A stretch of 64,000 nt of DNA from Cristatella mucedo (taxonomy: Eukaryota; Bryozoa; Phylactolaemata; Cristatellidae): assembly GCA_009760855.2 (NCBI GenBank), contig WPIO01000233.1:64001-128000 (forward strand), read 5' to 3'. The notes below the pieces were generated by a model. The model had not been told where the DNA came from and did not search any database. It saw only the letters and a list, made by a program, of their open reading frames with translations. Made by a program: the position numbers and the translations under genes. Shown in pieces: positions 10,889 to 21,844 of the stretch (the stretch's first letter is position 1; each line of letters opens with the position of its first letter).

Positions 10889-11776
10889 TCAGAGCCGTTC
10901 ATAGACCGAGCGATATACGTCGAGCGCTCGGCCGCGAAAGTATGCGCCCAAGCGCAATAGCTGGAGGTCCGGAGACCATCCGCAGGACCTAGAAAGCACC
11001 TCGTAATCGCTGATCCACCGTGGGAAGGAGTCCGTCAGGTCCCCCCGGAAAGGTGCCAGTTTCAGCGATTGGGCCTCTAGGCTCCCGTCAAACGCGGCTG
11101 TGGGTGCGGGCATAACGAAGATCCGGCTCGGCAATGCCGGCTCAGCCGTGAGAGGAGTCTGCTCAGGGCGCAGGCTAGCGACCGGTCGGGCGTAGTCTCC
11201 GCCTGCTTTAGCCGCCGGCGCGAAAGTAAGGGCGGCGCCCGAGTGTGCCTGTGTGTTTTCCGCATGGTCCGCCCACGCATAGTTTACCGCGCCACCGGAA
11301 GCAGGGTTAGCAGAAAAAGGCTCCGCGCGGGGTGAAAAAAGGATAGCGGTCGCAGCGTGCGAAGCATCAGCAGCGTGTGGCGGAGCGATTCCTGCTGGGC
11401 ACGTCGTAACGTACGGGGCGTAACCTTCCGCGGGTCGCAAAGCAGTGAACGCAGCGTACCCCTCCGGGAGCGGTAAGGGACCGACCGCGTACTGTGACGG
11501 CAAATGAAGTACGGTTGGAGCACCGTGCGGCGCAGCTGGCGGGGTTGCGGTCGGCGGCGAAGTTACCGACCCGGCTGGTGTGCTGGCGCTGGGGCGGCTG
11601 ACCCGCGAAGCCGCCGCCGCGCGTAGCTGTGCGTTCTCTTCCTCAAGCAATCGTAAACGCTCAGTCAAATCGCGACTGATCGAAGCAAAAATAGCGCGAT
11701 CGTTTATGCTCGCCTGCTGAATGTCGAACGTTGGGCCGGAGCTATTCAATAGCCCCGAACCGTTAAACGACGCCAT
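10889..11776 (-). pseudogene. gag: Gypsy gag N-terminal segment
   Basis: I place the start at the ATG at 11776 (MASFNGSGLL); a TTG four codons upstream directly follows an in-frame TGA. Residues about 25-55 form a likely coiled coil with heptad leucines (RDLTERLRLLEEENAQLRAA). A long linker rich in Ala, Pro, Thr and Ser follows, then a capsid-like part with LAPFRGDLTDSFPRWISDYE and LRLGAYFRGRALDVYRSV, typical of Ty3/gypsy gag. It ends at UGA 10889-10891, inside the capsid rather than at a domain border, and the same frame resumes at once. CGA to TGA decay would explain this. Confidence 0.88.
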
Positions 11777-11813
11777 CCCCACGTCCAATCAAGAAGGTTG
11801 CAAGTGTTTCGAA

Positions 11814-11831
11814 TCAAAAGCAGGGTCACCA
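11814..11831 (-). other. Primer-binding site of the gypsy element
   Basis: Two bases after the 5' LTR, the minus strand reads TGGTGACCCTGC. TGG is the complement of a tRNA 3' CCA end, and this is the expected place for the minus-strand primer. I do not assign the tRNA. Confidence 0.75.
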
Positions 11832-11833
11832 AA

Positions 11834-12892
11834 TGTAACCGCATAGAGGTTCGTCCCCCGGTTCTCTACCGGTGAACTGTGTGATGCAGTGCTGCAGTGC
11901 GGTTAAAACACAGGCGGCCACAACTGGGTGCCGAAAGCAACAGTTTATTGTGGGCCTGTTAGTAGTGGTTACGCGCCGGCGCAAGCGCTTTACGCGGCGC
12001 GTACCGGACCGACGGAGTTAACTGCGCGAACTCCCGAAGCCCGAGTATAACCAACTACCCTGTGCGTTTACGCGGTGCGTACCGGACCGACGGAGTTAAC
12101 TGCGCGAACTCCCGAAGCTCGCGTACAATACACTAACCTATGCGCGCGTCGCTTGCAATTGCGAAGGCGGTTGCTACAGCACCCCAAGATACGAGCAGCT
12201 AACTGAGTAGCCGGCAGAACACAACTGCGCAGTCTAAGTTACACTTAGCTGTTCGTCGCCGTAGGTTCGTCTCTCGTGCTCTCGAAGCGTAGTCTCGCAT
12301 CGACTACCAAGCTGCAGCTCTGAGCTCTCGGGGCGTAGTCCCTGCTCGACTACCCAAGCTCTCTCAGCTCTCGGGGCGTAGTCTCTCTCGACTACCCAAG
12401 CTCTCTCAGCTCTCGGGGAGTAGTCTCTCTCGACTACCCAAGCTCTCTCAGCTCTCGGGGCGTAGTCTCTCTCGACTACCCAAGCTCTCTCAGCTCTCGG
12501 GGCGTAGTCTCTCTCGACTACCCAAGCTGTCCGAGTAAGCTCTCACTCGTCTCATTATATTCTCTCTCCTTTCCCCTCCTGACCTCGCGCGCCGCTGCTA
12601 TTTCTATTTCAGCATATTAGTCGGTGCACATCCTGGCCGCAACGTCTGCACCAGGCTTCATTCTAACTTTAGCGGGTAGACCAGGAGTCGGGCTTGTACT
12701 AGCTGTCCAAGTCGAACCCGCTAAGACAACCACATTAGTCGCTCCATCTCCTAACCGCATCGCCTGCATAAAGCTCCATTCTAACCTGAGCTAGGTGAGT
12801 CAGGAGCTGGGTCTGTACTAGGCGCCCTAGTCGACCCCCCCCTCTAAGGCAAGGGCTCCCATCGCGGCTAAGCTGAGAGCTGCACCAGTGCA
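11834..12892 (-). repeat. 5' LTR of the gypsy element
   Basis: 1059 bp, TG...CA. It differs from the left LTR by an extra tandem copy of about 78 bp around 11990-12120 (the segment with GCGTACCGGACCGACGGAG occurs twice), a fifth 42-bp unit, and a shorter C run. The promoter should lie here, on the minus strand, but I could not assign a TATA box with confidence. Confidence 0.95.
12323..12532. repeat. 42-bp minisatellite in the 5' LTR, five units
   Basis: Same 42-bp unit as in the left LTR but five copies, one carrying GAGTAGTC. Each standard unit keeps the GTAGTC/GACTAC hairpin. Confidence 0.9.
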
Positions 12893-13960
12893 TAGGTAAC
12901 GCAAGCGAACCTGCGTCCGTACGAATGTAGTAGTAGCCGTCGCTGAAGTCGCTCGGGAGAGCCAGCAGAGAAAAGAGTAAGAGAATCGGGAGAGAGACAG
13001 AGAGTGCATAGCGTACACACTGGCCAGTGGACAAGCAGAAAGTAGTTCGCTGCAGGGCTAGCGGGTACTACGACCACCGCTGACCCATAGCAACGAAACC
13101 GTGGTGGCGTGTCATCACCGTCACGTGGTTCCGCCCCAGCCGACGTTCCGTCCGCCCAAAGGGCGCGCTCGTTTCCGGCTCGTGACGCGCTCCTCGCAGA
13201 GCAATTCACTTTCGGCCTGTGCGTCGGCCTGAACGCACGCTATCCACTCTCTTCTCTTTCTCTCTTAACACCACGTGCTCCGGAGCAGCCCGCACGACGT
13301 CCGCTATATCATAATAAATAGCCGTCGTCGACAACGCAACGACTCTCTTGTGGGGGCTTCCCTCTCCGTAGTGCTGCCATCGCGAGCCCACGAGCCACTA
13401 CAACTGAACTCTTTAGCCGAAACCGCCCGACTGCAGTGCCTAACGAGCTGGTACCCAGTGCGCTCGTTAGCCGGGCGGATTCATGCGAGTGCGGCCGGCG
13501 TTGAATGAAAATACCGGCATGGTCAAGCCCACAAGGAGAGGCATTGTAACCTAACATAGGCCTTCTAACCTAACAGCAGCAGTCTGCACTTCCAGTGTGC
13601 AAATAGCCCCCAGCCAGTTAAATGCATGCAACCACAGCAAGAGATTGGGGCTCGGGCTTCACGTGCGGCCTTAGCGTGACTACTCCCTCGCTGAGCACCA
13701 ACGCATAATGCTTCACCTAAAACTCCCTCTTTTGGGCCTCGGCGGGAAACAGCCAAGCGTTGAGAATCAGCTCAGAGCGGCCCCGGCGCTCGGTGCAACG
13801 GACGCTCGTATGCCCACTCGTGGGCCCGGTGGCTGCCGACTCTCTGCTCTCTGCTTCTGTTCGTGCAGCAGCAGCACGTGTAGCGATGCACAAACGCTCC
13901 TTCAATAGAGGCGACCGCCAGCACTGCTGCTGTGCGAAGTGATTCTGCCTGACTTATGGA
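12893..13960. other. GC-rich flank, continuation of the 4056-5056 block
   Basis: Removing the element and one TAGG joins this flank to 5060. It stays CpG-rich to about 13500 and carries short overlapping open frames on both strands, none recognisable. A GA run lies at 13961-13983. It probably belonged to the same CpG-rich region before the insertion split it. Confidence 0.4.
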
Positions 13961-13983
13961 GAGAGAGAGAGAGAGAGAGAGAG

Positions 13984-14730
13984 TGCCCTTTAAAGCCTGG
14001 TTAAGACGGTGAGTCTTGCTCCCTACAAATTCAAGTTTTCGGTATATACGTCACAAATGCCGTGAGGGCAGACCAAATTGAGGGGAAGATTTGCCAAAGA
14101 CTCAGCAGTTTAGCCGGTTCTACTTTTTTTAGCCGAGACATAGCTAGTGACCAATCGTGGATGCCGTTCAGGACACGCCTACTGCGTTTCTTAGTGATGA
14201 GCGGCAGACGCCTTGATTAGCGAAGTCATTGATAGGTACCCGGCGAGTCGGCTTTTATGGGACTCACAGAGTTTGGAGTTGTAGAATCAGATTTTGAGGT
14301 GGCGAGTGATAAAGGCTACAATGAACAGGCTTCATGCTACCGGTTTTTGCTTTACCGAAGCCTGGCCGCAGTGAAACGTTGTCGCTGTCTCACGAACGTA
14401 CATTGAGCGGAGCGAGTAGGTAGCCCGACTTGGAGCAAGACTGCCGTCTAAGCTTCCTGGAAACTGGAGGACCGTAGTTAAACTCCGAGTACGTATGAAG
14501 TGAGACTCGCTTTCTCAGCCAGGCTTTAGGTGAACGTGCAGTCAGGCAGCTCGACTCTCCGTTCGGCTCAGCCGTCCAATTGTACCTTTCCCTGGCAAGG
14601 TCAATGGCTGACCTAGTCGTCGACTTAATCGTGGCTATGTCTGTAAATTATATGCGTATCGCCTCTAATCTGGTAACGATTTCTAACGTTGATCTTACCG
14701 CCAACGGCTATTCGATCGCGCTTCTTTTGT
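13984..14730. other. No gene recognised
   Basis: Unique-looking sequence without convincing open frames or repeats, up to the LINE-tail-like piece at 14733. Confidence 0.4.
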
Positions 14731-14732
14731 GG

Positions 14733-14800
14733 CAAATATAAAGTGCCTTGAAAGAGAGTAAGTTCTTTACGGAACTCTGTGCACGTTTATTACTAGTAGT
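14733..14800 (+). mobile_element. Possible LINE 3' tail fragment
   Basis: GGCAAATATAAAGTGCCTTGAAAGAGAG followed by AAGTTCTTTACGG resembles the first part of the LINE tail. The second hairpin arm is poorly kept. Short (TAG)n-like repeats follow. Confidence 0.4.
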
Positions 14801-14869
14801 AGTAGTAGTAATGAGTCTATCAGTATTTATAATTGTCTGCCTGTCTCTTAACATATTTTTTGGGCCAGC

Positions 14870-14871
<2 letters not shown>

Positions 14872-14964
<93 letters not shown>

Positions 14965-14965
14965 A
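14872..14965. repeat. (CA)n-(TA)n compound microsatellite
   Basis: About 39 CA units followed by about 8 TA units. The His-Thr open frame across it is an artefact. Confidence 0.97.
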
Positions 14966-14984
14966 TATATATAATATATAAATT

Positions 14985-15027
14985 TATATTTAAAATAGCC
15001 AGCCTATTTTTTATGTCTCTCTCTCTT

Positions 15028-15079
<52 letters not shown>

Positions 15080-15177
15080 GCTCTTTCTCGTTCTCTCTTT
15101 ATTACTCTCTCTCTCCCTCTTTTTTCCTCTCTCGCTCTCTCTCACACGTTCTCTCATTGATTCTCTTTCTCTTTCTT

Positions 15178-15215
<38 letters not shown>
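14985..15215. repeat. Polypyrimidine CT-rich satellite, inverted copy of 3676-4055
   Basis: Begins TTTAAAATAGCCAGCCTATTTT and continues as CT-rich DNA with interruptions (CTAGCTCTTTCTCGTTCTCTC and TCACACGTTCTCTCATTG). In reverse complement these match the interruptions at 3885-4055 in the same order, so the two are copies of one repeat in opposite orientation about 11 kb apart. Confidence 0.85.
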
Positions 15216-15216
<1 letters not shown>

Positions 15217-15954
15217 ATAAGCCCCCTCGGCATTACGGGCTGGTCGTTTATGTGCCGCCATAGCATCAAGCTACAGCTCAGTCTAAGCATGTACACGTGC
15301 TTAACAAGCCTAGCCAGGTAAAGAAAAGTTCATCGATACAGGCAATTGCTTGAAATCCATATGAGATTATACTAGCAAAATCAACATTTGTTTTCTCAAT
15401 TCAGTTTTTTTCCAACATACCCAGAGAGCATTGCTTCTGTTTCCGCGAACCTGAGCCAAAACTCACGTTCTGGCTGAGAGGCACAATGAGCTTCATTGCT
15501 GCCGCTTTATCGAACCCCGAGCGCGGACGCTGATGCGGTAGCTACTGTTGCTGCAGGCCGGTGAGCTATCGAGGCAGTGGAGCACGGCAGCAAAGTTCGT
15601 CAGATTTCGCATAGGCGTTTCTAGACCGCCTACGGTGATTGGCCGCCGCCGTCCCGGGGTGGGGGTGCCATGACTATAGGTAATCGACCACGTTCGGTGC
15701 AACTAGAGCAAAATTTGATAGGAATCTGGAAGGGCAAAGTTCGAACTTTGAACGAATAGCACGCTAAACTGATGCTATTGTGAGCCTATCAAATTTTTTG
15801 TATGTGGGCGCTGGCGCTCTCATGTAAATGGACTAAAAAGACGCCAGTTACTAGCACGATTGAACTAAAATACGCTGACAATCAGCTACCTAGAGCATAA
15901 CTAAAAACTCACCCGATTATTACAGCATTTAGAGGGTGTCCGTTATTCGACCTT
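15216..15954. other. No gene recognised; small inverted repeat
   Basis: AAAATTTGATAGG (15710-15722) and CCTATCAAATTTT (15785-15797) are perfect inverted copies 62 bp apart. A GC-rich patch at 15480-15700 has short shadow frames only. Confidence 0.45.
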
Positions 15955-16157
15955 TATGTGCTCATGCGAGCGGGCAGTGTGCATGCTGCCACTCACCATA
16001 CTTTCATGCTGACCCAGTCCATGTCATCCCTAACCATGTAAATCTTGTTTATTGAGCATGCTACCAATAATGAGTCGACCGTGTTTATTTTGCAGCAAAT
16101 GTAAAGTGACTAGAAAGAGAATGGGTTCTCTGCGGGCGCTTTATTGTGTTAAAATTT
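15955..16157 (+). mobile_element. LINE 3' end, truncated
   Basis: Shows the LINE 3' UTR order: GTGTGCATGCTGCCACTCACC, TCATGCTGACCC, a segment with GAGCATG, then GCAAATGTAAAGTGACTAG and the second hairpin arm GCGGGCGCTTTA. Confidence 0.8.
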
Positions 16158-19032
16158 TTTTTACTTTTATTTGCATTTTAGATTGCAATACTGTTCAAAT
16201 CTACTTGAAAAAAGTTTGTACGATTGCACACCCGTGTTCTCATGCAATCAACTACAAGCGAAAGCAACCACCCGGGCTATTATCACAATCCACCACCAGG
16301 GGTAGGTTCCACGAATGCACCGAAATTTATTGCTTGAGAAAGCGTGCGATCAATAGCTTGAACTCTTCAGGGTTATGGCGATAATAACACTTTTGTATAG
16401 CACCATCACTAAGCTTAAGCTCTTTTTCAGCACTTTGCATATGCACACTTGATCGACAGTTTTGTTTGGCATGAAATCCAAACGGTTGCATCGCAACATA
16501 CATTTCCCAAGAATTTGCAGTGAATACAGTACATTTCTATGAATTTTGACTAAGACCAACGTCACTGCATATAATTTGCATTAGAACAAAATGGTGCTAT
16601 CTATTACATCGCATTTAATTTGATTGGTTACATTATACAAACCAAGTCCTAAAATATTCACTCAATTTTTATTCCCGTACTGCAAAGTGTTGGTCAATTT
16701 TTGCTAACTGTGAGTGGAAGACGGTAAGCAGTGAAAGTAAACATACGGTGGTCTATGTACTGAGAGGAACGCAGCCTTGCGATGACCGTGAAAATAACTC
16801 TCCTTGTAAGATATGAGCGTCAATACAGTATTCAGCCAACCTTTTCCCGAAGACCGACCTCAGGAGATGCATGCTTTTACTCAGTCGCACGACGAGAGCA
16901 GGCTTTACCAGGCCGGCATGTATTGACAGAGGAACTGTGCATAAACAGCTCACAAACGTAAATGACCTACGAGCGAAGAAACTTTCGTTATAAATCCTAA
17001 AATTGACCGCACATCAATGAACCAAAACTGACGTTTTTGCAAGGACAACGCTTCTATCTGTAGCGAACGGCACGCAAGAAATGCCATTACACGGTTATAC
17101 ACGCGAGCATCTTGATTCTACGAAAAAGACAATTAATGAGTAGATGGATGATCAATTACAATAACTACTTCACTTGCTTGGACGAGCTCCATTGGCCGCA
17201 GTAAGAAGCCTTTTCCATTTTCGGATGAACAGAATGCCGAGTCACGACGGCTGGTGAATACCTCCGAAGTGTAGGCACAGTTTTTAAAATCCCTAGAATC
17301 GATGGAAGCGAAAGTCTGACTTGGGTGCATTGTCTGACCAATGAGGTGTAGCAAAGCACGAGCAAGCCGTATGACTGCATGCTTGCTGAAATGCGACCAA
17401 AGCGGCGGGCAAATCAAGGAGACGTGTTCAAGATGGAGTATCCATGTAATTCATTTATGTTTATCTTGAAGAAACAAAACGACCGGGCGGCTGCGGCACA
17501 GATTTCTAGTTATCTGGAGGCGATGGCCTCTTTCAATTGGTGCCGAGACGTGAAGTTTTAATACTAAAACGAGTAGAGCACTTGGCATGCTTAATCGAAC
17601 GTTAGTTACGTCCATGTTGTGCTGCAGGCTTCGTTTCCGGTCAGCACGGTTACAACTTGCTGCACTGCTCGCTGCATCTGAAGCGACTACTGAGGCATGG
17701 CTACCGAGGCGCTTCTAACGAGCTGTTGACTTCGAACCAATCACACTCGTTGACTCGCTGTCGGCTCGCGGCTTTGTGACAATGGTCGTAGGCCCAGAGC
17801 TCGCTGCGCCCTCTGCTAGCAAGGGAGCCCAATCTAACCAGCATGCCAGAGCCTCGGCAGAGCTCTGTTGCTGAGTGGGTATCGAAGCCAAGAGATTTAT
17901 ATGTAGGCGAGGCTAGCTCCTTAAGAGATCTCAAGTTTAGGCCAAGTGCTTCATATATGCTGCATGAAAGGAGCCTGCAAACTTGGTCGTTAAATGAAAG
18001 GACCTAATCCCTTGGCGAAACCATCACGATTGTAAAATTGCTAGGATTTGCACAGAACCATGAGAACTAAATACCGTTAAACGGAAGATCGCAAGCAACT
18101 AGTAACCATTAAAGGATACAAATAATTATGAGTAGTTTGAGGATCTGCCACGCCAAAGTGTTGTTAACTTGCTTGGAACAGCTCCGTCGGCTATCGTAGG
18201 TAGCCCTTTGTTCATTTCGGGAGAAAAACCTAACCGAGTGACCGCAGCCGCTTATTTTTCCCTGTGAAAAATCAGAACGCAGTAATTATAGTCACAGTTT
18301 AAGTGGATCCTTGTAAATACTTGTTAAACTCAAAACTGTACTATTAATTATTGACGGTAGCAGTACTTGGGTTTGGTCCGGGTAACTTGAAATATTCGCT
18401 TCATTTGCGTACGTGCTGAACGTACGATGACTTCATACAGTATGGCCTTAAGGTAAATTTCAATATTATATACTGACTGTCGCTCAATGTTCATGCTTTG
18501 GCCATTTCAAGGGCATTTAATGTCTGATTGTGGGCGAGCTGCAGACATTTGGGCATTTGATGGTTCGAGAGACTATGCCCTGATATATGATCCTTTTCTC
18601 CTTAATTCACATAGGTAACATATATTCAGACCAAGAAGGAATGCTAAGTCAGCGGACTATAATTTTTAGCCCAAGTGGGGGTACGTTCAAAAAAAAAATT
18701 TCACGCATTCGTCGACGTATGTATTTTTGCTTGAGCATACGGTCTGCCGCTGTGACGTAATTATCGCTGAGTTGTACTACAGTGGCCTTTATGCAGCGTG
18801 TTTTTCAATGGCACTATAAACATGGCTCGTATTCATTGTATCCTGAATGCAACGGTTGGCATTATTAATATGAAACAGCGTTGAAACTATTGAATTTCCT
18901 CATTGCCGACGCCGAATTTTCTCTTAGTTAGGGCGTTGACACTATTGAATCAGGAAACGACGATAGCCAACCTACTCCCGGCCACCATGCTCTTCAAATG
19001 GGAGAAGTTAATATAAAAGACGGTTTAACCAG
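16158..19032. other. No gene recognised; diverged local duplication
   Basis: About 85 bp at 17165-17250 and 18163-18250 are alignable in direct orientation (both have ACTTGCTTGGA, AGCTCC, then a GTAG/GTAA-containing stretch and CCGAGT), at roughly two-thirds identity by eye. Small open frames at 17133-17417 and 17701-17934 show no known motif. Confidence 0.4.
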
Positions 19033-19380
19033 ATGGCCGCTAAGCCATCACTCACCAAAGTTGAGTTTTCCGTTGCAATCATGTATATAGAGGTTCGCAA
19101 AATGCTTTTTGGGAATGTGCAATTTCGTTATGCTTTGTTGGTGGATTTCATAAGCGTTTCCGCGGAATCTTCGATGTGGAAAAGGCTTGTGGAAAAAGTG
19201 GAATCTAGCGATGTGGAAAAAGCTTCGTCTACGACGACAAGCGTTCAACGTTCCAAAAAATTTTGTATGCGTCCGAACATAATTCAAATCTGTGAGTGTA
19301 AGCCATTTTTATTTTTATTTTTCGTTGGGTGTGTGCCTGATGAGCCCCTAGTTTTTAATTGTTCCGCCGGTTCAACTTGA
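19033..19380 (+). CDS. Hypothetical open frame, 115 codons
   Basis: Starts at a real ATG (CCAGATGG, weak to fair context) and runs 115 codons. The product has mixed hydrophobic and charged segments, an internal near-repeat (WKRLVEKVESS and DVEKASS) and a hydrophobic C-terminal stretch (PFLFLFFVGC). No family is recognised, there is no neighbouring exon, and length alone does not exclude chance. A (TTTTTA)n-like run near 19310 makes the end suspicious. Most likely non-coding. Confidence 0.15.
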   Translation: MAAKPSLTKVEFSVAIMYIEVRKMLFGNVQFRYALLVDFISVSAESSMWKRLVEKVESSDVEKASSTTTSVQRSKKFCMRPNIIQICECKPFLFLFFVGCVPDEPLVFNCSAGST

Positions 19381-19621
19381 AGCCAAAAATTGAAAACAGC
19401 TTCTCCTTCAAGAGAATCGGCCAAAGTGGCTCCTCCTCCTGAAATCTGGTAAATTACGGTGACTTAAAATCTCAAACCAGTGGAAAATCGGTCGAAGATT
19501 AGCACCGATTTATGGGGAAAGTCGAAATTGTAAAGGCAAGTTTACATGCACACAGCGTAAAGCAACAAATTGATTGGCATCACCACGATGACGTCTGTCC
19601 GAAACCTATATAAGCTCGCCC

Positions 19622-20745
19622 AAAATAATAATAATATAAACACATTTCATAAAGCGCCCTCAGTGAACTTAATTTATTTCCAGGTGCTTTAAATTTGTGG
19701 CAATTGAACCACAATCGGATGGTTAGTGGTAGCCTGATCGATTCAACCAGAATAAATGTTTACAGGTGGCATGCACATGGTCAGCATGAAAATGTGGTTA
19801 GTGACAGCATGCACACTGTCAGCATGCATAAGCACATATAGGACGAATCACAGGGATCCACTAAATGCTCTAATATATTGGTGCGTTTTATAAAAGTGAT
19901 CAATTCAGTAGATGAGACGGAAGTGCGGAGGGAGTTCCAGGCTTTCGGAGCATGCGAACTTAAGGCACGGTTTCCAAAGGATTTGAGGTTTGTACGAGGT
20001 TACGGTAAACAAGATAGCTTCCGAAAAACGAAAGGTACGATGCTTAGCGTGGTAGGGCAATATATCTGATAGGTAGGCTGAAGCCACTGAATTTAGGCTA
20101 AAAGTGACTGACAAAACCTTAAAGCCTCTGGGTTACTTGAATGGTAGCCAGAGCAAGTCGGCGAGATGTGTTGTGATGTGACAAATGTGACAACAACTAC
20201 AGACAAGGCTAGCTGCACGGTTTTGCACGAGCTATAAATCCGTGATGGCACCTGCTGGAAGACCAGCAAATAGTGAGTTACAGAAGTCAAGACCGGTTGT
20301 CACGAATGAATAGACCAGTATAGATGTGATACGGTTTATATGCTGTACCCCTGTCTAAGCAAGCCCAAATTTTAGCAATGTTACGTAGCAGAAAGAAAGC
20401 AGGCTTTATTCTGGAGCTCATGTTGTCGTCTGACGAAAAGTCAGTTTGGGACATGTCAGCTAGATTTTGTCCTGATTCAATAGGAGATAAGCTGTTAGAG
20501 CTAATTTGTAGTTTTACCATTTCCAAGTTCTGAATTAACATTTGATTCCACCGTAACTAGTAAGTTAGTTTTAACATACTTAAATTTAAGAAAATTAGCT
20601 GCCATCCATTTGAGGATGTCTTCAATGCATCCAGCAACGGGGTTCAGATAATTTGACATGCTCGAGGGGTGGGAGGGATCGAAGCCAAGGTGTACTGAGT
20701 GTAGAACACTGTCGAAGACTGAGTGTAGAACAGCCCTTAGAAGTG
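19622..20745 (-). mobile_element. LINE 3' portion with RT C-terminus
   Basis: Read on the minus strand. It carries the end of the RT domain (CIEDILKWMAANFLKF), the conserved downstream segment, a degraded C-terminus, a 3' UTR with GTCAGCATG repeats, and the hairpin tail ending in an ATT-rich stretch at 19622. It is 5'-truncated at about 20745 with many stops and frameshifts. Family features fit L2/CR1-like non-LTR elements. Confidence 0.85.
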
Positions 20746-21164
20746 CTATCATTGATTGTGCTTGACAAAATGACAGGACAACGTGTGAGCAAACTGGCTC
20801 CCTTATGATATCAGCCTACTTTCAGTGAAAGAGTGCTAATAAAATTTCAGCCAAAATAAATATAATCATCACATCAAACTAATGAAGAAATTGTGATATA
20901 GTATGAAAATGGAAGCTTTACCCTTCATTCCTGACCCCCATTGCAGTAACCTGAATCTTCGGAAACGGGTACAAACTCAGCCGCTTCTCTTCCTGCATGC
21001 CATCAACTCATAGCTGCCATCAACTCATAACTCGTACGATTTCTGTAATTGGCTCACGTGATGCGTTGAATATACTTCAGAATCCTTTTTCTGGCATCCA
21101 AGTAGCGCCAATCACTCGCAAACCTGGAGCACTGAAGTGACGTCAGTCGTCACTAAGCTTCTGG
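20746..21164. other. No gene recognised
   Basis: Only a short direct repeat (GCTGCCATCAACTCATA, twice near 21000). Confidence 0.4.
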
Positions 21165-21425
21165 TTTAGGAGCTTACGAACTAAAGGCTGGGCCTCAAAC
21201 ACAGTTCATATCGGTTTGAGGTACGGCTAAAGGAGAAGGGAGGATGATGAGAGCAATAAATGGTTCGGGATTAGTTTTGATCGGTTGGCTGGAGCCAGAG
21301 AACGAATGTAATTTAAAGTAAGTGATAAAACTCTGAATTCAATGCACTGCTTGACTGGAAGCCCGTGCATATGAGCATTGCTTGGTCTATCGCATCTAAG
21401 CGTAATAATCCAAGGTTTCAGTGCT
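21165..21425 (-). mobile_element. LINE coding fragment
   Basis: Minus strand. Contains the diverged equivalent of the RT C-terminal segment (GGCTGGAGCCAGAGAACGAATG and the part coding for FKVLSLTLNYIRSLAPAN). It has no 3' tail and is flanked by unrelated sequence. Confidence 0.65.
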
Positions 21426-21691
21426 ATGCAGAGAATAAGCAGCAATACATATGCTTTCATCACACCAATCGGTTACACTCTCTCAACTCCATTTCTGCAT
21501 GTACAGCTAAACTGTGTACTTGGAAAGTTTTTTGAAATTGATCAAAATTATTATGAAGTTTCTATTTTCGTGGAACATATTATCACTCAGAAACTAAAGC
21601 ACTCAACGCTAAAAGTCACCTCTGCCTTTATTTCTCCCCACGTCAGTACAAAATGCAGGAGTCCAGTTCAAAAGTGACCTTTAACTAATCA

Positions 21692-21844
21692 ATTACATAA
21701 GCTCCACAGTAAAAGCTAACTTCCGTTGGCGAAAACATATTTAAGAAAACTGAGCTCCCTTAGGCTTGCATTTTTTAAATATCCTACTGAATTCTGGAAT
21801 TAAGTGATTGAAAATCTACCAGTCTATGCACTCGGGCACTTCTA
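21692..21844 (+). repeat. Duplicated segment, copy A
   Basis: TACATAAGCTCCACAGTAAAAGC to GCACTCGGGCACTTCTA is repeated at 26270-26423. The duplicate continues at 22246-22345 and 26426-26530. In this copy a LINE has split the segment. Confidence 0.85.

Larger units (their letters stand above)
5061..12892 (-). mobile_element. Full-length Ty3/gypsy LTR retrotransposon
   Basis: A 7.8-kb element read on the minus strand. In element order it has the 5' LTR (12892-11834), primer-binding site (from 11831), gag, aspartic protease, reverse transcriptase, RNase H, integrase, a short untranslated stretch with a purine tract, and the 3' LTR (6005-5061). Both LTRs begin TG and end CA, and a perfect 4-bp duplication (TAGG) flanks it. 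RT before integrase is the Ty3/gypsy order. There is no envelope frame and no chromodomain. Gag-pol lies in one frame with two in-frame UGA stops (10889-10891 and 7573-7575) and one frameshift near 9030, so this copy is probably unable to move on its own. The LTRs differ by a 42-bp repeat unit, a duplication of about 78 bp and a poly-C length change. Confidence 0.95.

Noticed and set aside
10889-10891. Programmed UGA readthrough between gag and pol
   Set aside because: The stop lies inside capsid sequence, not at a domain border, and a second UGA and a frameshift also break the frame; mutation is simpler. Kept only as a testable alternative.
14748-15321. Two plus-strand frames (77 and 162 codons) with His-Thr and Ser-Leu repeats
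   Set aside because: They translate the CA and CT microsatellites and have no other support.
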